Assembly (NCBI GenBank): GCA_015233565.1 | Contig: JADFXM010000004.1 | Span: 124,001-188,000 of the forward strand | Direction: 5' to 3' | Length of the DNA: 64,000 bases | From: Candidatus Rifleibacteriota bacterium | Lineage (GTDB): Bacteria; Muiribacteriota; Ozemobacteria; Ozemobacterales; Ozemobacteraceae | Part shown: positions 7,716 to 16,639 of the stretch, piece by piece | Layout of the letters: each line of letters opens with the position of its first letter | How positions within the stretch are numbered: position 1 is the first letter of the stretch | Program-made: the position numbers and the translations under genes | The notes under the pieces: generated by a model | What the model was told of the DNA's origin: nothing | What the model saw: only the letters and a program-made list of their open reading frames with translations | Databases searched by the model: none

Positions 7716-10334
7716 ATGACCCTGAGAATTAATACTAACGTAACAGCTCTAACTGCACACAAAAATTTAGAAGCGAATGACGCCAATCTTTCTAAATCAA
7801 TTGAAAGACTATCTTCAGGTTTGAGGATTAACACGGCAGGAGATGATGCTGCTGGGTTGGCTATTTCGGAAAAACTCAGAACGCAGGTCAGAGGTATAAC
7901 TCAGGCTGTCAGAAATGTCCAGGATGGTATCAGTTTGCTTCAAACTGCTGAAGGAGCAATGAATGAAGTAACCAGTATGCTTCAGAGAATGCGAGAATTA
8001 GCGCTACAAGCCAGCACAGAAACTCTTACTTCCACAGATCGCCTCCAACTACAGAATGAGATCAATCAATTAAAAGAGGATATAAACAGAATATCAAGCG
8101 ATACAGAATTCAATACCAGAAAACTGCTTGACGGTTCTGGAACAGCTCAGGTTTCAACAAGCGATCCCAAAAATTTGACAGGACTTGTTACAGGGCCGGT
8201 ACAAACTTTTACTGATTTTTCTGTTATAATTTCTCCTCAGATAATTAAAAATTCAGATGGGACTCAAACCGCGGTAGGCGGAACTCCGCAGATACAACGC
8301 TCCGGAATTTTCACCCGAACCGATGGAACGATAGCAACAGGCTCAACAACCCTGCTGTCGATAAGCAATTTTTACGACGACAACGGTGTTTTTATTCTTG
8401 ATGTTCCACAAAACCTTATTGTTCAGGGTGACAATCACCAAGGAACAGTCATAGTTGACCAACATGTAACATTAGATGAATTAGCTACAAGAATTCAAAC
8501 TGCAATGTTGGGCGATCAACTAGGTCAGGGACTTGGATTTCCAGGTTCAACAGCTACTCTCCAAACCAGTGGGGATTCCAATGGGCAAATTGAGGTTACA
8601 TCAGGAAAAACTGGCAAGGTTGGGAGTGTAACTTTCAACGGTCAGGAAAACTTGATGAAAGCTTTGGCTTTCGGAGAAGTAAAACCTCCTACTGATCCAA
8701 CATATATAGTAAAAGCAACAAATCTTGGCGATCCTTCCGGATTGAAAACAACAACTTCAACAGATGTATCAGGGAATCGGGCCGCTGGATTAATAGCGGG
8801 AATGGATTTGTTATTCACACCTCCCACATCTGCAATGGCTGAATCGAAGCCAGGAACGTTGGGAGTTATAATTTCACCTACTCTGACTTTCTCAATTCAC
8901 GACTCATTGGCAATCTCTGCTCACATCACCCTCGCAGCTGGAACTTATGGTTTAGCTTCAGTTGCTGCTCTAATTAACACTTCAATCGCCAGTGCAACTC
9001 CAGTCCCAAGTATATTAGCAAAATATATTACAGCTTCAAATACAATTGAATTCTACAGCACGGGCAAACAAACCGGCTCAGCTGGCTGGGTAAGCGTAAT
9101 CTGCGCTCAGGTTCCCAATTCCCTTAATGTCACAAATACAATATACAAAGGCAGCGGCGGGTCTTCAGGCATAATTGATGGTACCGGCATTTGCACATTC
9201 CCATTGAATGATCTTGCAGGAGAATCAATTTCGATTATTGATGATCACAATAGGTCGGTATTGGTAACTTTCACCGCTCCATACAATTCCATGGGTTCCA
9301 TCGCCAACGATATTAATACTGCGATTGGCACAAGCATGAGCATTTCTGCCTATGATAACAACGGTGTATTGGAATTCAAATCTTCAGAATCAGGCCCGCT
9401 TTCACATTTCATTGTTAAAGACGCAGGAGCAACAAGTGCTCTTGCAACATTAAATCTTCCTGGTGCAGTTGGAGCGGGTTGCATTGTTTCGGCATCCGCC
9501 GCGTTTGGTGGTGATGCCGCAATAAAAGATTTCCCACCAAATTCGGTCTGGGGAATCAATCTAGTCAGTGGATCAACCACACTTGCTCATGGTGCCTTAA
9601 AATTCTCTCTCAGTGATCTTTACGGGCAAAGCACAAATATTTCCATCCCCGCTCCTACTGTAACTGGAACCATTTTTGTCCCACTCAGCTCAATTGCCAC
9701 ACAAATTAATAACAACTGCGATCTGGCTGGGGAAAATATCAGGTCCGGAGTTAATACTGCTACTGGAACATTGCAGATCTTTTCTACTATCCCTGGAACC
9801 GAAGGAAAAGTCGCAATTTCCGACATTGGAACAGGGGACAACTCTCTATTCGGGGATTTGGGAATAGGCTCCTTGGGAGTCAATCAGAATATTTTCAAAA
9901 ATGGACTTGGCGAATATGCTTTCACGATGCACGTCAAAGATGCGTTCATTCAATTTCAAATCGGTCCAAATCAGGGACACACTACAAAAGCAAACATTAT
10001 TCGCACTGACACATTAGCATTGGGAATTGATGATCTAAATGTTACAAATGTAACTGCTTCTCAGGCGGCAATAGAAAAAGTTGACCAGGCTCTTCAAATG
10101 GTTCTGGGGGAACGAGCGAAGCTTGGTGCGATTCAAAATCGTATGGATTACACAACCAATAGTTTGAACACCGCGCTTCAAAATGTTACCGCCTCAGAAT
10201 CGCGAATCAGAGACGTTGACATGGCAAGTGAAGTAATTCAAATGACGAGGAATCAGGTCCTTACACAAGCAAGTAATTCAATGCTAGCCCAGGCAAATGC
10301 AACTTCACAGAATGTGTTGAACTTATTGAAATAA
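7716..10334 (+). CDS. fliC: Flagellin, large, with expanded surface domain
   Basis: This 872-residue flagellin has the conserved D0/D1 ends. N-terminus: MTLRINTNVTALTAHKNL, ERLSSGLRINTAGDDAAGLA, and the RMRELALQAS helix. C-terminus: LGAIQNRMDYTTNSLN, ASESRIRDVDMASEV, ending in ATSQNVLNLLK. These coiled regions build the filament core and carry the export signal. Between about residues 150 and 770 lies a long Thr/Ser/Gly-rich surface domain, roughly three times that of a typical 280-500-residue flagellin. It contains hook-IN-like stretches and looks like several immunoglobulin-like modules. It follows fliW-csrA, carries CsrA-type leader hairpins, and ends in a strong terminator, so it is probably its own transcription unit. 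Confidence 0.95.
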   Translation: MTLRINTNVTALTAHKNLEANDANLSKSIERLSSGLRINTAGDDAAGLAISEKLRTQVRGITQAVRNVQDGISLLQTAEGAMNEVTSMLQRMRELALQASTETLTSTDRLQLQNEINQLKEDINRISSDTEFNTRKLLDGSGTAQVSTSDPKNLTGLVTGPVQTFTDFSVIISPQIIKNSDGTQTAVGGTPQIQRSGIFTRTDGTIATGSTTLLSISNFYDDNGVFILDVPQNLIVQGDNHQGTVIVDQHVTLDELATRIQTAMLGDQLGQGLGFPGSTATLQTSGDSNGQIEVTSGKTGKVGSVTFNGQENLMKALAFGEVKPPTDPTYIVKATNLGDPSGLKTTTSTDVSGNRAAGLIAGMDLLFTPPTSAMAESKPGTLGVIISPTLTFSIHDSLAISAHITLAAGTYGLASVAALINTSIASATPVPSILAKYITASNTIEFYSTGKQTGSAGWVSVICAQVPNSLNVTNTIYKGSGGSSGIIDGTGICTFPLNDLAGESISIIDDHNRSVLVTFTAPYNSMGSIANDINTAIGTSMSISAYDNNGVLEFKSSESGPLSHFIVKDAGATSALATLNLPGAVGAGCIVSASAAFGGDAAIKDFPPNSVWGINLVSGSTTLAHGALKFSLSDLYGQSTNISIPAPTVTGTIFVPLSSIATQINNNCDLAGENIRSGVNTATGTLQIFSTIPGTEGKVAISDIGTGDNSLFGDLGIGSLGVNQNIFKNGLGEYAFTMHVKDAFIQFQIGPNQGHTTKANIIRTDTLALGIDDLNVTNVTASQAAIEKVDQALQMVLGERAKLGAIQNRMDYTTNSLNTALQNVTASESRIRDVDMASEVIQMTRNQVLTQASNSMLAQANATSQNVLNLLK

Positions 10335-10362
10335 AAAATAAATAATTTACCAGTGATTTCTA

Positions 10363-10396
10363 AAAGAGTCGCGTTCACAACGCGGCTCTTTTATTT
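10363..10396 (+). terminator. Rho-independent terminator after flagellin
   Basis: Arms AAAGAGTCGCGTT (10363-10375) and AACGCGGCTCTTT (10379-10391) pair over 13 bp with one G-T wobble and a 3-base loop, followed by TTATTT. It lies 28 bases after the flagellin stop. About 230 non-coding bases follow. They include a perfect 8-bp inverted repeat ATCTCAAT/ATTGAGAT (10476-10497) of unknown role. Confidence 0.9.
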
Positions 10397-10616
10397 AACA
10401 CAACATTTCTAAGCTAAACGCATCAAAATCGCTAAAATAGTCACAAATACAAGAAAGCTCACAAGAATTGTTGGCATCTCAATACTTGCATTGAGATAAA
10501 CTCTATGTTAGTTTAACACTTAGTTGCATTTCAAAAAGAATTATTTATTTTTGAATTGCTTGTTAGGAGTTATAAATATAGCATTTAAAAATTCTGTATT
10601 TATAAGTTCGAAGCGG

Positions 10617-10624
10617 TATAAAAT
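10617..10624 (+). promoter_or_regulatory. Likely -10 element of the tRNA-Arg promoter
   Basis: TATAAAAT at 10617-10624 lies eight bases before the mature tRNA 5' end, the expected distance for a tRNA promoter with a very short leader. No good -35 element is seen 16-18 bases upstream. Confidence 0.45.
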
Positions 10625-10631
10625 GTGATTT

Positions 10632-10705
10632 GCGCCCATAGCTCAGCTGGATAGAGCGTTTGCCTCCGGAGCAAAAGGCCAGGGGTTCGAATCCCTTTGG
10701 GCGCG
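10632..10705 (+). tRNA. tRNA-Arg (anticodon CCG)
   Basis: The cloverleaf is complete. The acceptor arms GCGCCCA (10632-10638) and TGGGCGC (10698-10704) pair over seven bases. A D-arm GCTCAGCTGGATAGAGC follows. The anticodon stem TTTGC/GCAAA encloses loop CTCCGGA, giving anticodon CCG, which reads CGG. The T-arm has loop TTCGAAT. The discriminator base is G (10705). CCA is not encoded, so it must be added after transcription. Confidence 0.95.
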
Positions 10706-10708
10706 CTG

Positions 10709-10744
10709 GTCTCCGAAAAACTAAAAAAGCACGGAGACGTTTTG
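10709..10744 (+). terminator. Hairpin terminator after tRNA-Arg
   Basis: GTCTCCG (10709-10715) and CGGAGAC (10732-10738) form a perfect 7-bp stem with a 16-base A-rich loop, followed by GTTTTG. It lies four bases after the tRNA 3' end. The T-run is short, so it may act as a processing hairpin as well as a terminator. Confidence 0.55.
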
Positions 10745-10912
10745 GGGATCAATCCATTTTCCCCCAAAAAAAATGTCGCATTTTGCTATTTGAGGAATAG
10801 GATTTTTCTTTTTTCCCAAAAATTATTTCTTCTTTACACATTATTCCATTGCATTTGCCAGGAAAGGATGATATATTTCAACAGCTAGTCTAATCCCAAT
10901 TTTGGAGGCGAT

Positions 10913-12619
10913 ATGAACGCGAAAATAAGGCGCGGCAGCGCTTATTTTTTCTTTTTTGGATTTTTGTTGACGATAGCTGGAATTCTTTCAGCACAAAATA
11001 CTGAACAACCCGTTGCCCAGGTTTCGGAACCTGCAAAAAACTCTGAAGCAGTAAAAACCACTGAAGCAGCCAAAGCCCCGGAAGCAGCTAAAGCTTCTGA
11101 AAACACTCTCGACATTTTTGCCGAAGTAGGTGATATAAAACTAACGAAAGAGGTCTTTGATAAAGAACTTGAAACCATGGGACCTGGTGAAAAGACCCAA
11201 TTTTCAACTAAAGAGGGTAAGAAGCAGTTTGTAAAGCAATGGATTGATGTTACCCTTCTTGAAAAAGAAGCTGAAAAGCTGGGTTTGGCAAATAAAGAAG
11301 AAAAACAAAAAACGGTCCATGACTGGACTTTGAATATAATCGCACAACGCTTTTTAATGAAGAAATTGGAAAATTCAAAGATCACCGACGAAGAAATTAA
11401 AGACTACTATCAAAAAAATATTCAGAACTTTAACGAACCAGAGACTTATCATCTTTTCCAAATTACGGTAAAAGATCTCGCTGACGTTGAAAAGATTAAA
11501 GCCGATTTGGCTTCGGGAAAAACTTTTCTTGAAACAGCAAAAAAATATTCTTCAGATTCCTTTGCCCCCAATGGTGGTGACAGAAGTTTTGTAAAACTTT
11601 CAGAGCTTCCCAAGACATGCGAAGAGCCGCTAAAAGCTCTCAAGAAAGATCAAATTTCCGACCCAATTAAAGCTGAAGATGGTCAAACTTTGATATTAAA
11701 ATACACTGAAAAGACAGAAGGAAAAGCTCGAGAAATGACTGAAGTAACCAACGAAATCAAGAAAAGCCTTGCCGAGAAAAACCAGGACAAAGTTCTCGAC
11801 GAATTGAAAAAAGAAGTTGAATTCAAATTAGACGAAAAAGCTTCTGAAACCCTGAAAAAAGAAACTTTTTCACCGGAAGATCTTGAAAAAAATCTTTTCA
11901 CTATTGGCAGCAAAACATTTAAAATTTCTGAAATCGCAGAAGAGCTTGAAAGAATCCCTCCAATGTTCAGAGTTCAGTTAATGGATGACTTTATTAAGCA
12001 AGTTTCGCTCAAGGAAATTGTTCGAAGTTATTCAGAGAAACATTTAGACGAGCTAAAGAAAGAATTCCCTGAATCTGAAGCTGATGCAAAAAAACGAGTA
12101 GGAATCAGAACTCTCCTTGATGAGAAAATTGGAAGTCAAATTAAAATTACCGATGAAGAGATTAAAGATTACTACACAAAAAACTTAACTACTTTTAATA
12201 AACCAGCACAAACACGCGCTCGTCATATTCTCGTTGATGATGAGGCAAAGGCGAAGGACCTGTTAGCAAGAACCGCAACTGAACCATTTGAAGAACTGGC
12301 TAAAGCCAATTCCAAATGTCCTTCAAGTAAAGAGGGTGGCGATCTGGGTTTCTTTGCGACTGGCCAGATGGTTCCAGAATTTGATGAAGCCGCTCAATCT
12401 GCAGAAATCGGAAAAGTTGTTGGCCCGATTAAAACCAAATTCGGCTACCATCTCATCAAAGTAATTGAAAGAAAACCAGCAGGCACAGTTCCCTTAGAGG
12501 AAGTAAAAGACAAAATTCGTTCCAAACTAATGCCCGAAAGACAAAAGGCAGCTTTTGATACATATTTGGCGGATTTGAGAAAACAATATCCAGTTAAGGA
12601 TTTTTCAGATAAAATCTAA
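10913..12619 (+). CDS. Exported peptidyl-prolyl isomerase with two parvulin domains
   Basis: This 568-residue protein has a signal peptide (a hydrophobic run at about residues 11-27 ending in LSAQ) and an Ala/Lys/Glu-rich linker. A SurA-like chaperone core follows (about 55-150), then two PpiC/parvulin modules. Module 1 (about 160-270) keeps the fold pattern but is diverged at the HIL motif (YHLFQITV). Module 2 (about 425-525) is canonical: RARHILVDDE, SSKEGGDLGFFATGQMVPEFDEA and KFGYHLIKV. It should help fold outer-envelope proteins in the periplasm. Each module is preceded by the same IKDYY.KN...FN segment, indicating internal duplication. The ribosome site is GGAGG before ATG 10913. A hairpin separates it from rny. 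Confidence 0.85.
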   Translation: MNAKIRRGSAYFFFFGFLLTIAGILSAQNTEQPVAQVSEPAKNSEAVKTTEAAKAPEAAKASENTLDIFAEVGDIKLTKEVFDKELETMGPGEKTQFSTKEGKKQFVKQWIDVTLLEKEAEKLGLANKEEKQKTVHDWTLNIIAQRFLMKKLENSKITDEEIKDYYQKNIQNFNEPETYHLFQITVKDLADVEKIKADLASGKTFLETAKKYSSDSFAPNGGDRSFVKLSELPKTCEEPLKALKKDQISDPIKAEDGQTLILKYTEKTEGKAREMTEVTNEIKKSLAEKNQDKVLDELKKEVEFKLDEKASETLKKETFSPEDLEKNLFTIGSKTFKISEIAEELERIPPMFRVQLMDDFIKQVSLKEIVRSYSEKHLDELKKEFPESEADAKKRVGIRTLLDEKIGSQIKITDEEIKDYYTKNLTTFNKPAQTRARHILVDDEAKAKDLLARTATEPFEELAKANSKCPSSKEGGDLGFFATGQMVPEFDEAAQSAEIGKVVGPIKTKFGYHLIKVIERKPAGTVPLEEVKDKIRSKLMPERQKAAFDTYLADLRKQYPVKDFSDKI

Positions 12620-12652
12620 ATTGAAAATTAGGTTAAAGATGCAAGCAAGAGT

Positions 12653-12691
12653 ACCCCCTTTTGATAAAATGCAAGTAAGATCAAAGGGGGT
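12653..12691 (+). promoter_or_regulatory. Strong hairpin in front of rny
   Basis: ACCCCCTTTTGAT (12653-12665) pairs with ATCAAAGGGGGT (12680-12691), 12 bp with one bulged T and a 14-base loop. The next bases are CTTAAAAG with no T-run, so it is not a standard terminator. It may protect the 3' end of the parvulin mRNA or form a leader structure for rny, whose mRNA is self-regulated in some bacteria (inference). Confidence 0.5.
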
Positions 12692-12742
12692 CTTAAAAGA
12701 TTGCCCATTTTAAATAGATTAGGAGGTTTAAAAGGACCGGCC

Positions 12743-14287
12743 ATGTGGGTAGTATATATAATTTGTACGGTAGTGGGCGGTCTCGTCGGATTTTTCATCA
12801 CACGATATTTTGATCGAAAAAGCGGAACAGACTTGGTTTCCCAAGCCCAAAAACGCGAAGGGGAGATGCTCGACGAGGCAAAGAAGAAAGCCCAGGAAGA
12901 ACTTGATCAAGCCCATAAAAGGGCTCGCGAGATAAAAGAAAAGGAGCTCCAAGCTCGTAAAAATAGTGAAAAAGAACTAAGAAAAAAGAAACATGATCTT
13001 GAACAAATGGAAGCAAAATTGCTTTCAAAAATTGAAAAAGTTGATGCGAAAGTTGATCAGATCGAAAAGAAGCAAGAACTTCTCAAAGTTCGCGAGGATG
13101 AAATAGATAAGAAAAAGCAGGAAGCTGAAGGTTTAGTTGAAGTTCAAAGAAAAGAATTGGAAAGGGTAGCGGGGCTAAACTCCCAGGAAGCCAAAGATCA
13201 GTTGCTCAAGCGTGTTGAAGATGAGCTTCAATATGAAATATCGGTAAAAATCAAGGATTCAGAAACAAGAGTAAAAGAAGCATCGGATAAGAAAGCGCGA
13301 GAGATAATGGCTACTGCGATTCAGAGATGTGCTACTGATCATTCTTTCGATCCGATAGTTTCAGTTGTTGAACTTCCAAGTGAGGAAATGAAGGGAAGAA
13401 TAATAGGCAGGGAAGGGCGGAACATTCGAGCTTTCGAAAATTTGACGGGAGTCGATGTAATAATAGACGACACACCGGAAGCAGTGGTTTTATCGGCTTT
13501 TGATCCCATCAAACGTGAAATTGCAAGAGCCACCATGGAAATGTTGACACTCGACGGAAGAATTCATCCAGCTAAAATAGAAGAAATGTTCGAAAAGGCA
13601 AAGAAAGAAGTTAATCTCAGAATAAAAGAAGCTGGGGAGCAAGCAATGCTTTCCCTTGGAATTCAGTCGATTCATCCGGAGTTGGTTGAGTTGGTTGGAA
13701 AAATGAATTTTCGAACCTCTTATGGGCAAAATGTTCTTCAACACTCTATTGAAGTTGCAACATTGGCAAGCAGTATGGCCGCTGAAATCGGAGCAAATAT
13801 ACAGCTAGCAAAACGAGCTGGACTTCTTCACGACATTGGCAAAGTAATTGAAAGTGATGAAGGGAACCATGCCGTCCTTGGATCAGAATTCGCAAAGAAA
13901 TATCAGGAATCACCCAAGGTATGCAATGCAATTGGTGCACATCATGAGGATGTTCCATTCGATTCAGTAGAAGCAGTTCTTATCGCTGCTGCAGACGCTA
14001 TTTCGGCGTCTCGAAGAGGGGCACGCCGTGAATCTCTTGATGCTTACATAAAACGCTTGGAAGATCTTGAAGCCATTGCCAGAAGTTTTCCTGGAGTGGC
14101 CTCGAGCTTTGCAATCCAAGCTGGGCGCGAAGTTCGTGTCATAGTTAATCCTGATCAGGTATCCGACTCAATTGCACCAAAACTTTGCCGGGATATCGTT
14201 AAGAAAATTGAAGATGAGATGGAATATCCAGGCCAGGTGAAAGTTGTTCTTATCAGAGAAGTTCGTAGCGTTGAAGTAGCTCACTGA
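12743..14287 (+). CDS. rny: RNase Y endoribonuclease
   Basis: This 514-residue protein has the full RNase Y order. An N-terminal membrane anchor spans about residues 1-20 (MWVVYIICTVVGGLVGFFI). A long Lys/Glu-rich coiled coil covers about 25-180. A KH domain follows at about 210-275 (GRIIGREGRNIRAFENLTGV). The HD domain has LLHDIGK at about 360 and GAHHEDVPF. It cleaves mRNA at the membrane to start decay. The length matches the usual 510-520 residues. ATG 12743 is preferred, with AAGGA six bases upstream. An in-frame TTG at 12701 with a purine-rich site could add 14 residues. A YmdB gene follows, a common partner of rny. Confidence 0.95.
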   Translation: MWVVYIICTVVGGLVGFFITRYFDRKSGTDLVSQAQKREGEMLDEAKKKAQEELDQAHKRAREIKEKELQARKNSEKELRKKKHDLEQMEAKLLSKIEKVDAKVDQIEKKQELLKVREDEIDKKKQEAEGLVEVQRKELERVAGLNSQEAKDQLLKRVEDELQYEISVKIKDSETRVKEASDKKAREIMATAIQRCATDHSFDPIVSVVELPSEEMKGRIIGREGRNIRAFENLTGVDVIIDDTPEAVVLSAFDPIKREIARATMEMLTLDGRIHPAKIEEMFEKAKKEVNLRIKEAGEQAMLSLGIQSIHPELVELVGKMNFRTSYGQNVLQHSIEVATLASSMAAEIGANIQLAKRAGLLHDIGKVIESDEGNHAVLGSEFAKKYQESPKVCNAIGAHHEDVPFDSVEAVLIAAADAISASRRGARRESLDAYIKRLEDLEAIARSFPGVASSFAIQAGREVRVIVNPDQVSDSIAPKLCRDIVKKIEDEMEYPGQVKVVLIREVRSVEVAH

Positions 14288-14353
14288 TTCGTTATTTATA
14301 GAAACCTGTCAAATGTCCAGGAATTGCATCAATATCAAAGCGAGGCAAAACCA

Positions 14354-14371
14354 ATTCTCTTCGGAGAGAAT
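14354..14371 (+). other. Hairpin and tandem 9-mers in the rny-ymdB gap
   Basis: The 198-base gap 14288-14485 contains a 7-bp hairpin, ATTCTCT-TCGG-AGAGAAT (14354-14371), and two adjacent copies of TTTCGAGAA (14400-14417). No T-run follows the hairpin, so read-through into ymdB is plausible. No other gene or promoter is recognised. Confidence 0.35.
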
Positions 14372-14485
14372 GGGGAAGCCAGCTGAGGCAGTATTAAGAT
14401 TTCGAGAATTTCGAGAAAAGACGCTTTGGGATTTCACAAATAGAATTTGCAGCACATTTATTCAAACGTACTATCTTCAATCACA

Positions 14486-15301
14486 GTGCGAGTTTTATTA
14501 ATCGGAGATATAGTCGGCTCCACAGGTCGCAGAATGGTAAGAAATTATCTTCCTGGCCTGCGGAGTCGGTTTTTTCTTGATTGGGTTATCGCAAATGGTG
14601 AAAATGCATCAGGTGGCGCAGGGTTATCGATAAAACATCGAGATGAAATTTTAGAATCTGGTGTTGATCTTATTACTGGTGGGAACCATTTTTTTTCAAG
14701 ACCAGACTGGATTGAAATGTTAGAATCATCCAGAAAAGTAATTCGCCCACATAATATCGGAGGCGATGATTTTCCAGGGCATGGCTGGGTGGCATTAAAA
14801 AAAGATTCCAAACAATCTCTGGGAGTAATCAATCTTACAGGCAGAACTTTCATGGAACACTGGGATTGTCCATTTCAATGGGCAGGTATCCTGGTAGATC
14901 GTTTATCCGCTTGCCGCTCAGTAATCATTGATTTTCACGCTGAAGCAACTTCAGAAAAAATTGCGATGGCTTGTTTTTTAGATGGAAAAATATCGTTTTT
15001 GGCTGGAACTCACACACATGTCCAAACATCAGATGAAAGAATTCTTCAGAATGGAACCGGAATGATATCAGATATTGGGATGACCGGCCCTTTTGATGGT
15101 ATTTTAGGGGTAAAATCCAGTACCGTAATTCACAGATTCCTTGAAGGGTACTCTGAAAGATTTACATGTGCAGAAGGCCCAGGAGTATTGGAAGGGATTC
15201 TTCTTGAGATACAAGAAACAGGAAAATGCAGCAAGATAAGGCGCATTAGAATGTTTGAGAAGGACAATCCAACACCGTCATTCCTTCCGGATGATTTTTA
15301 A
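14486..15301 (+). CDS. ymdB: YmdB-family metallophosphoesterase
   Basis: This protein of about 271 residues keeps the YmdB metal and active-site set: GDIVG (D8), NGENAS (E39, N40), GGNHFF (N67, H68), DFHAEATSEK (H151) and AGTHTHVQTSD (H176, H178). The family hydrolyses 2',3'-cyclic nucleotides and related phosphodiesters. In Bacillus it affects RNase Y activity and the choice between motility and biofilm. GTG 14486 is chosen because family members begin right at the RILFIGD strand. A longer reading from ATG 14447 is possible, and neither has a clear ribosome site. Its 3' end overlaps the converging eamA gene by 56 bases. The rny-ymdB order supports a linked role in RNA metabolism. Confidence 0.9.
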   Translation: MRVLLIGDIVGSTGRRMVRNYLPGLRSRFFLDWVIANGENASGGAGLSIKHRDEILESGVDLITGGNHFFSRPDWIEMLESSRKVIRPHNIGGDDFPGHGWVALKKDSKQSLGVINLTGRTFMEHWDCPFQWAGILVDRLSACRSVIIDFHAEATSEKIAMACFLDGKISFLAGTHTHVQTSDERILQNGTGMISDIGMTGPFDGILGVKSSTVIHRFLEGYSERFTCAEGPGVLEGILLEIQETGKCSKIRRIRMFEKDNPTPSFLPDDF

Positions 15302-16154
15302 CTTCAGATTTTTTGTCTATAAGTATTCCAATCATAATCAATACTGTTCCAATTATCTGAATAATGGTTGGAGAATCAGAAAGCACAAACCAAGCCAATA
15401 ACATCGCTACAGGCGGTTTTAAAAAAAATAACAAACTTGTTTTTCCTGCCGAAAGCAATGATAATGCTTTAAAAAAAGCAAGATAGCCAATCCCTGAAAC
15501 AACAATTCCAAGAAATAAAAGTCTTGGCCAAAGATTAAAATGAGGAATAATTTCGATCTGCCCCAACCAAAGAAGCGGAAGATCAAAAAGACAGCCAAAG
15601 ATAAATCCAATCAGGGCATTGTTTAAACTTCCAAATTTGTTAACCGTTCTCTTTGAAAGAACCGTGTAGAGCGAAAATCCGATTGCTCCAAGAAGCCCGG
15701 TAATAATTCCCAAATGGGTATCAATTCCTGAAACTCCCTTGAATGCAATTAAAAATACTCCGGAAAAACCAACAAGAATTGAAGAAATTCTGTAGATGTT
15801 TAGCTCTTCCTTAAGAAATATCCAGGCAAAAAAGTTAGTGAACATGGGATTGCTTGCAATAATAATCGCTGCAGTGGATGGTCGGCAATTTGCAATCGAA
15901 ACAGCATGTGCTCCCATGCTGATAACCACATTTAAAACCCCAAGAAAAGCAATAGAAAAAAACTCACGAAGGGAAGTCGGAAGTCGTTTTTTTTCCTTTG
16001 TGCGAAATGCCATGGGAAGAAGACAAAATGCGGCAAGCGCAAAACGCCAGAAAGTAAGTGCAAAAGGGTTGATTTGCCCCCTTATAGGGCTTACCACGAC
16101 TTCGATTGAAGAAAATGCCAAAACCGCAATTGAAAGAAAGAAAAAAGGTTTCAT
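15246..16154 (-). CDS. EamA/DMT-family membrane transporter
   Basis: This 302-residue protein has about ten hydrophobic segments arranged as two EamA repeats (about residues 1-140 and 150-285). Typical motifs are NPFALTFWRFALAA, STAAIIIASNPMFTNFFAW, and LLSAGKTSLLFFLKPPVAMLLAWF in the second repeat. DMT proteins export or exchange small metabolites such as amino acids, and the substrate cannot be read from sequence. It points against its neighbours and its last 18 codons overlap the end of ymdB. No clear ribosome site precedes ATG 16154. The roughly 330 bases to its right are AT-rich and hold the leader of the next gene. Confidence 0.9.
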   Translation of the reverse strand: MKPFFFLSIAVLAFSSIEVVVSPIRGQINPFALTFWRFALAAFCLLPMAFRTKEKKRLPTSLREFFSIAFLGVLNVVISMGAHAVSIANCRPSTAAIIIASNPMFTNFFAWIFLKEELNIYRISSILVGFSGVFLIAFKGVSGIDTHLGIITGLLGAIGFSLYTVLSKRTVNKFGSLNNALIGFIFGCLFDLPLLWLGQIEIIPHFNLWPRLLFLGIVVSGIGYLAFFKALSLLSAGKTSLLFFLKPPVAMLLAWFVLSDSPTIIQIIGTVLIMIGILIDKKSEVKNHPEGMTVLDCPSQTF

Positions 16155-16468
16155 TTATTTTGATTTTTTCCAAGTATTTTTGAAGTATTTTAGATGAGCG
16201 ATTCTCATGTGGGCTTCCACACACTTTTGGAAATTAGCATTCAAACATCGTTTTGCATCCACTAATTGTCTTTTGGACAAGTTTCCAATAATTTATCCAA
16301 AAAAAAGGGCGAAACCTCATTCCGGCAATTCCGTTTTTAGTCCATTTCAAGAATTGCTCAAAGCTTAATAAATCTTAACGATAATACACCGAAAAAACTT
16401 GAAAAAGTATTAATGTTTCCAAAAAAAATGTCGATTTATATTGTAAGACAAAAAAAAGATTACAAGGC

Positions 16469-16485
16469 GACAAGGAGGTTTTGTC
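16469..16485 (+). promoter_or_regulatory. Ribosome site inside a CsrA-like hairpin
   Basis: GACAAGGAGGTTTTGTC (16469-16485) pairs GACAA with TTGTC and leaves the ribosome site GGAGG in a 7-base loop, directly before the ATG at 16487. The ACAAGGA core equals the ACARGGA core of the known CsrA consensus. A csrA gene is present in this window at 7299. Binding is inferred. Confidence 0.5.
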
Positions 16486-16486
16486 T

Positions 16487-16618
16487 ATGACGTGTCCACA
16501 ATGCGGTGCTCCAATGGTCCGAAAGACTCATTCGGGAAGAAATTCCACGTTTCAAACCCTCAACTGCATAATCTGTAAATTTTTGATTTTCTTTAGAGGA
16601 AAAAGAATCGAAGAATAG
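16487..16618 (+). CDS. 43-residue zinc-ribbon microprotein
   Basis: A small reading frame with an excellent ribosome site (AAGGAGG, 16472-16478, eight bases before ATG) and its own terminator. The protein has CPQCG at residues 3-7 and CIIC at about 28-31, a four-Cys zinc ribbon. The surrounding MVRK..SG and hydrophobic KFLIFFRGKR resemble the topoisomerase-type zinc ribbon often seen as a stand-alone domain. The basic tail (RGKRIEE) could touch nucleic acid. Function is unknown. It is bracketed by long AT-rich non-coding stretches, so it is expressed as its own unit. Confidence 0.75.
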   Translation: MTCPQCGAPMVRKTHSGRNSTFQTLNCIICKFLIFFRGKRIEE

Positions 16619-16639
16619 AAAATACAGCGTAAAATCACC

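Noticed and set aside
10697..10888. 63-residue frame beginning inside tRNA-Arg
   Set aside because: Its start lies within the tRNA 3' end, and the frame crosses the tRNA terminator hairpin.
14313..14501. 62-residue frame between rny and ymdB
   Set aside because: No ribosome site. It overlaps the ymdB start in another frame and has random-looking composition.
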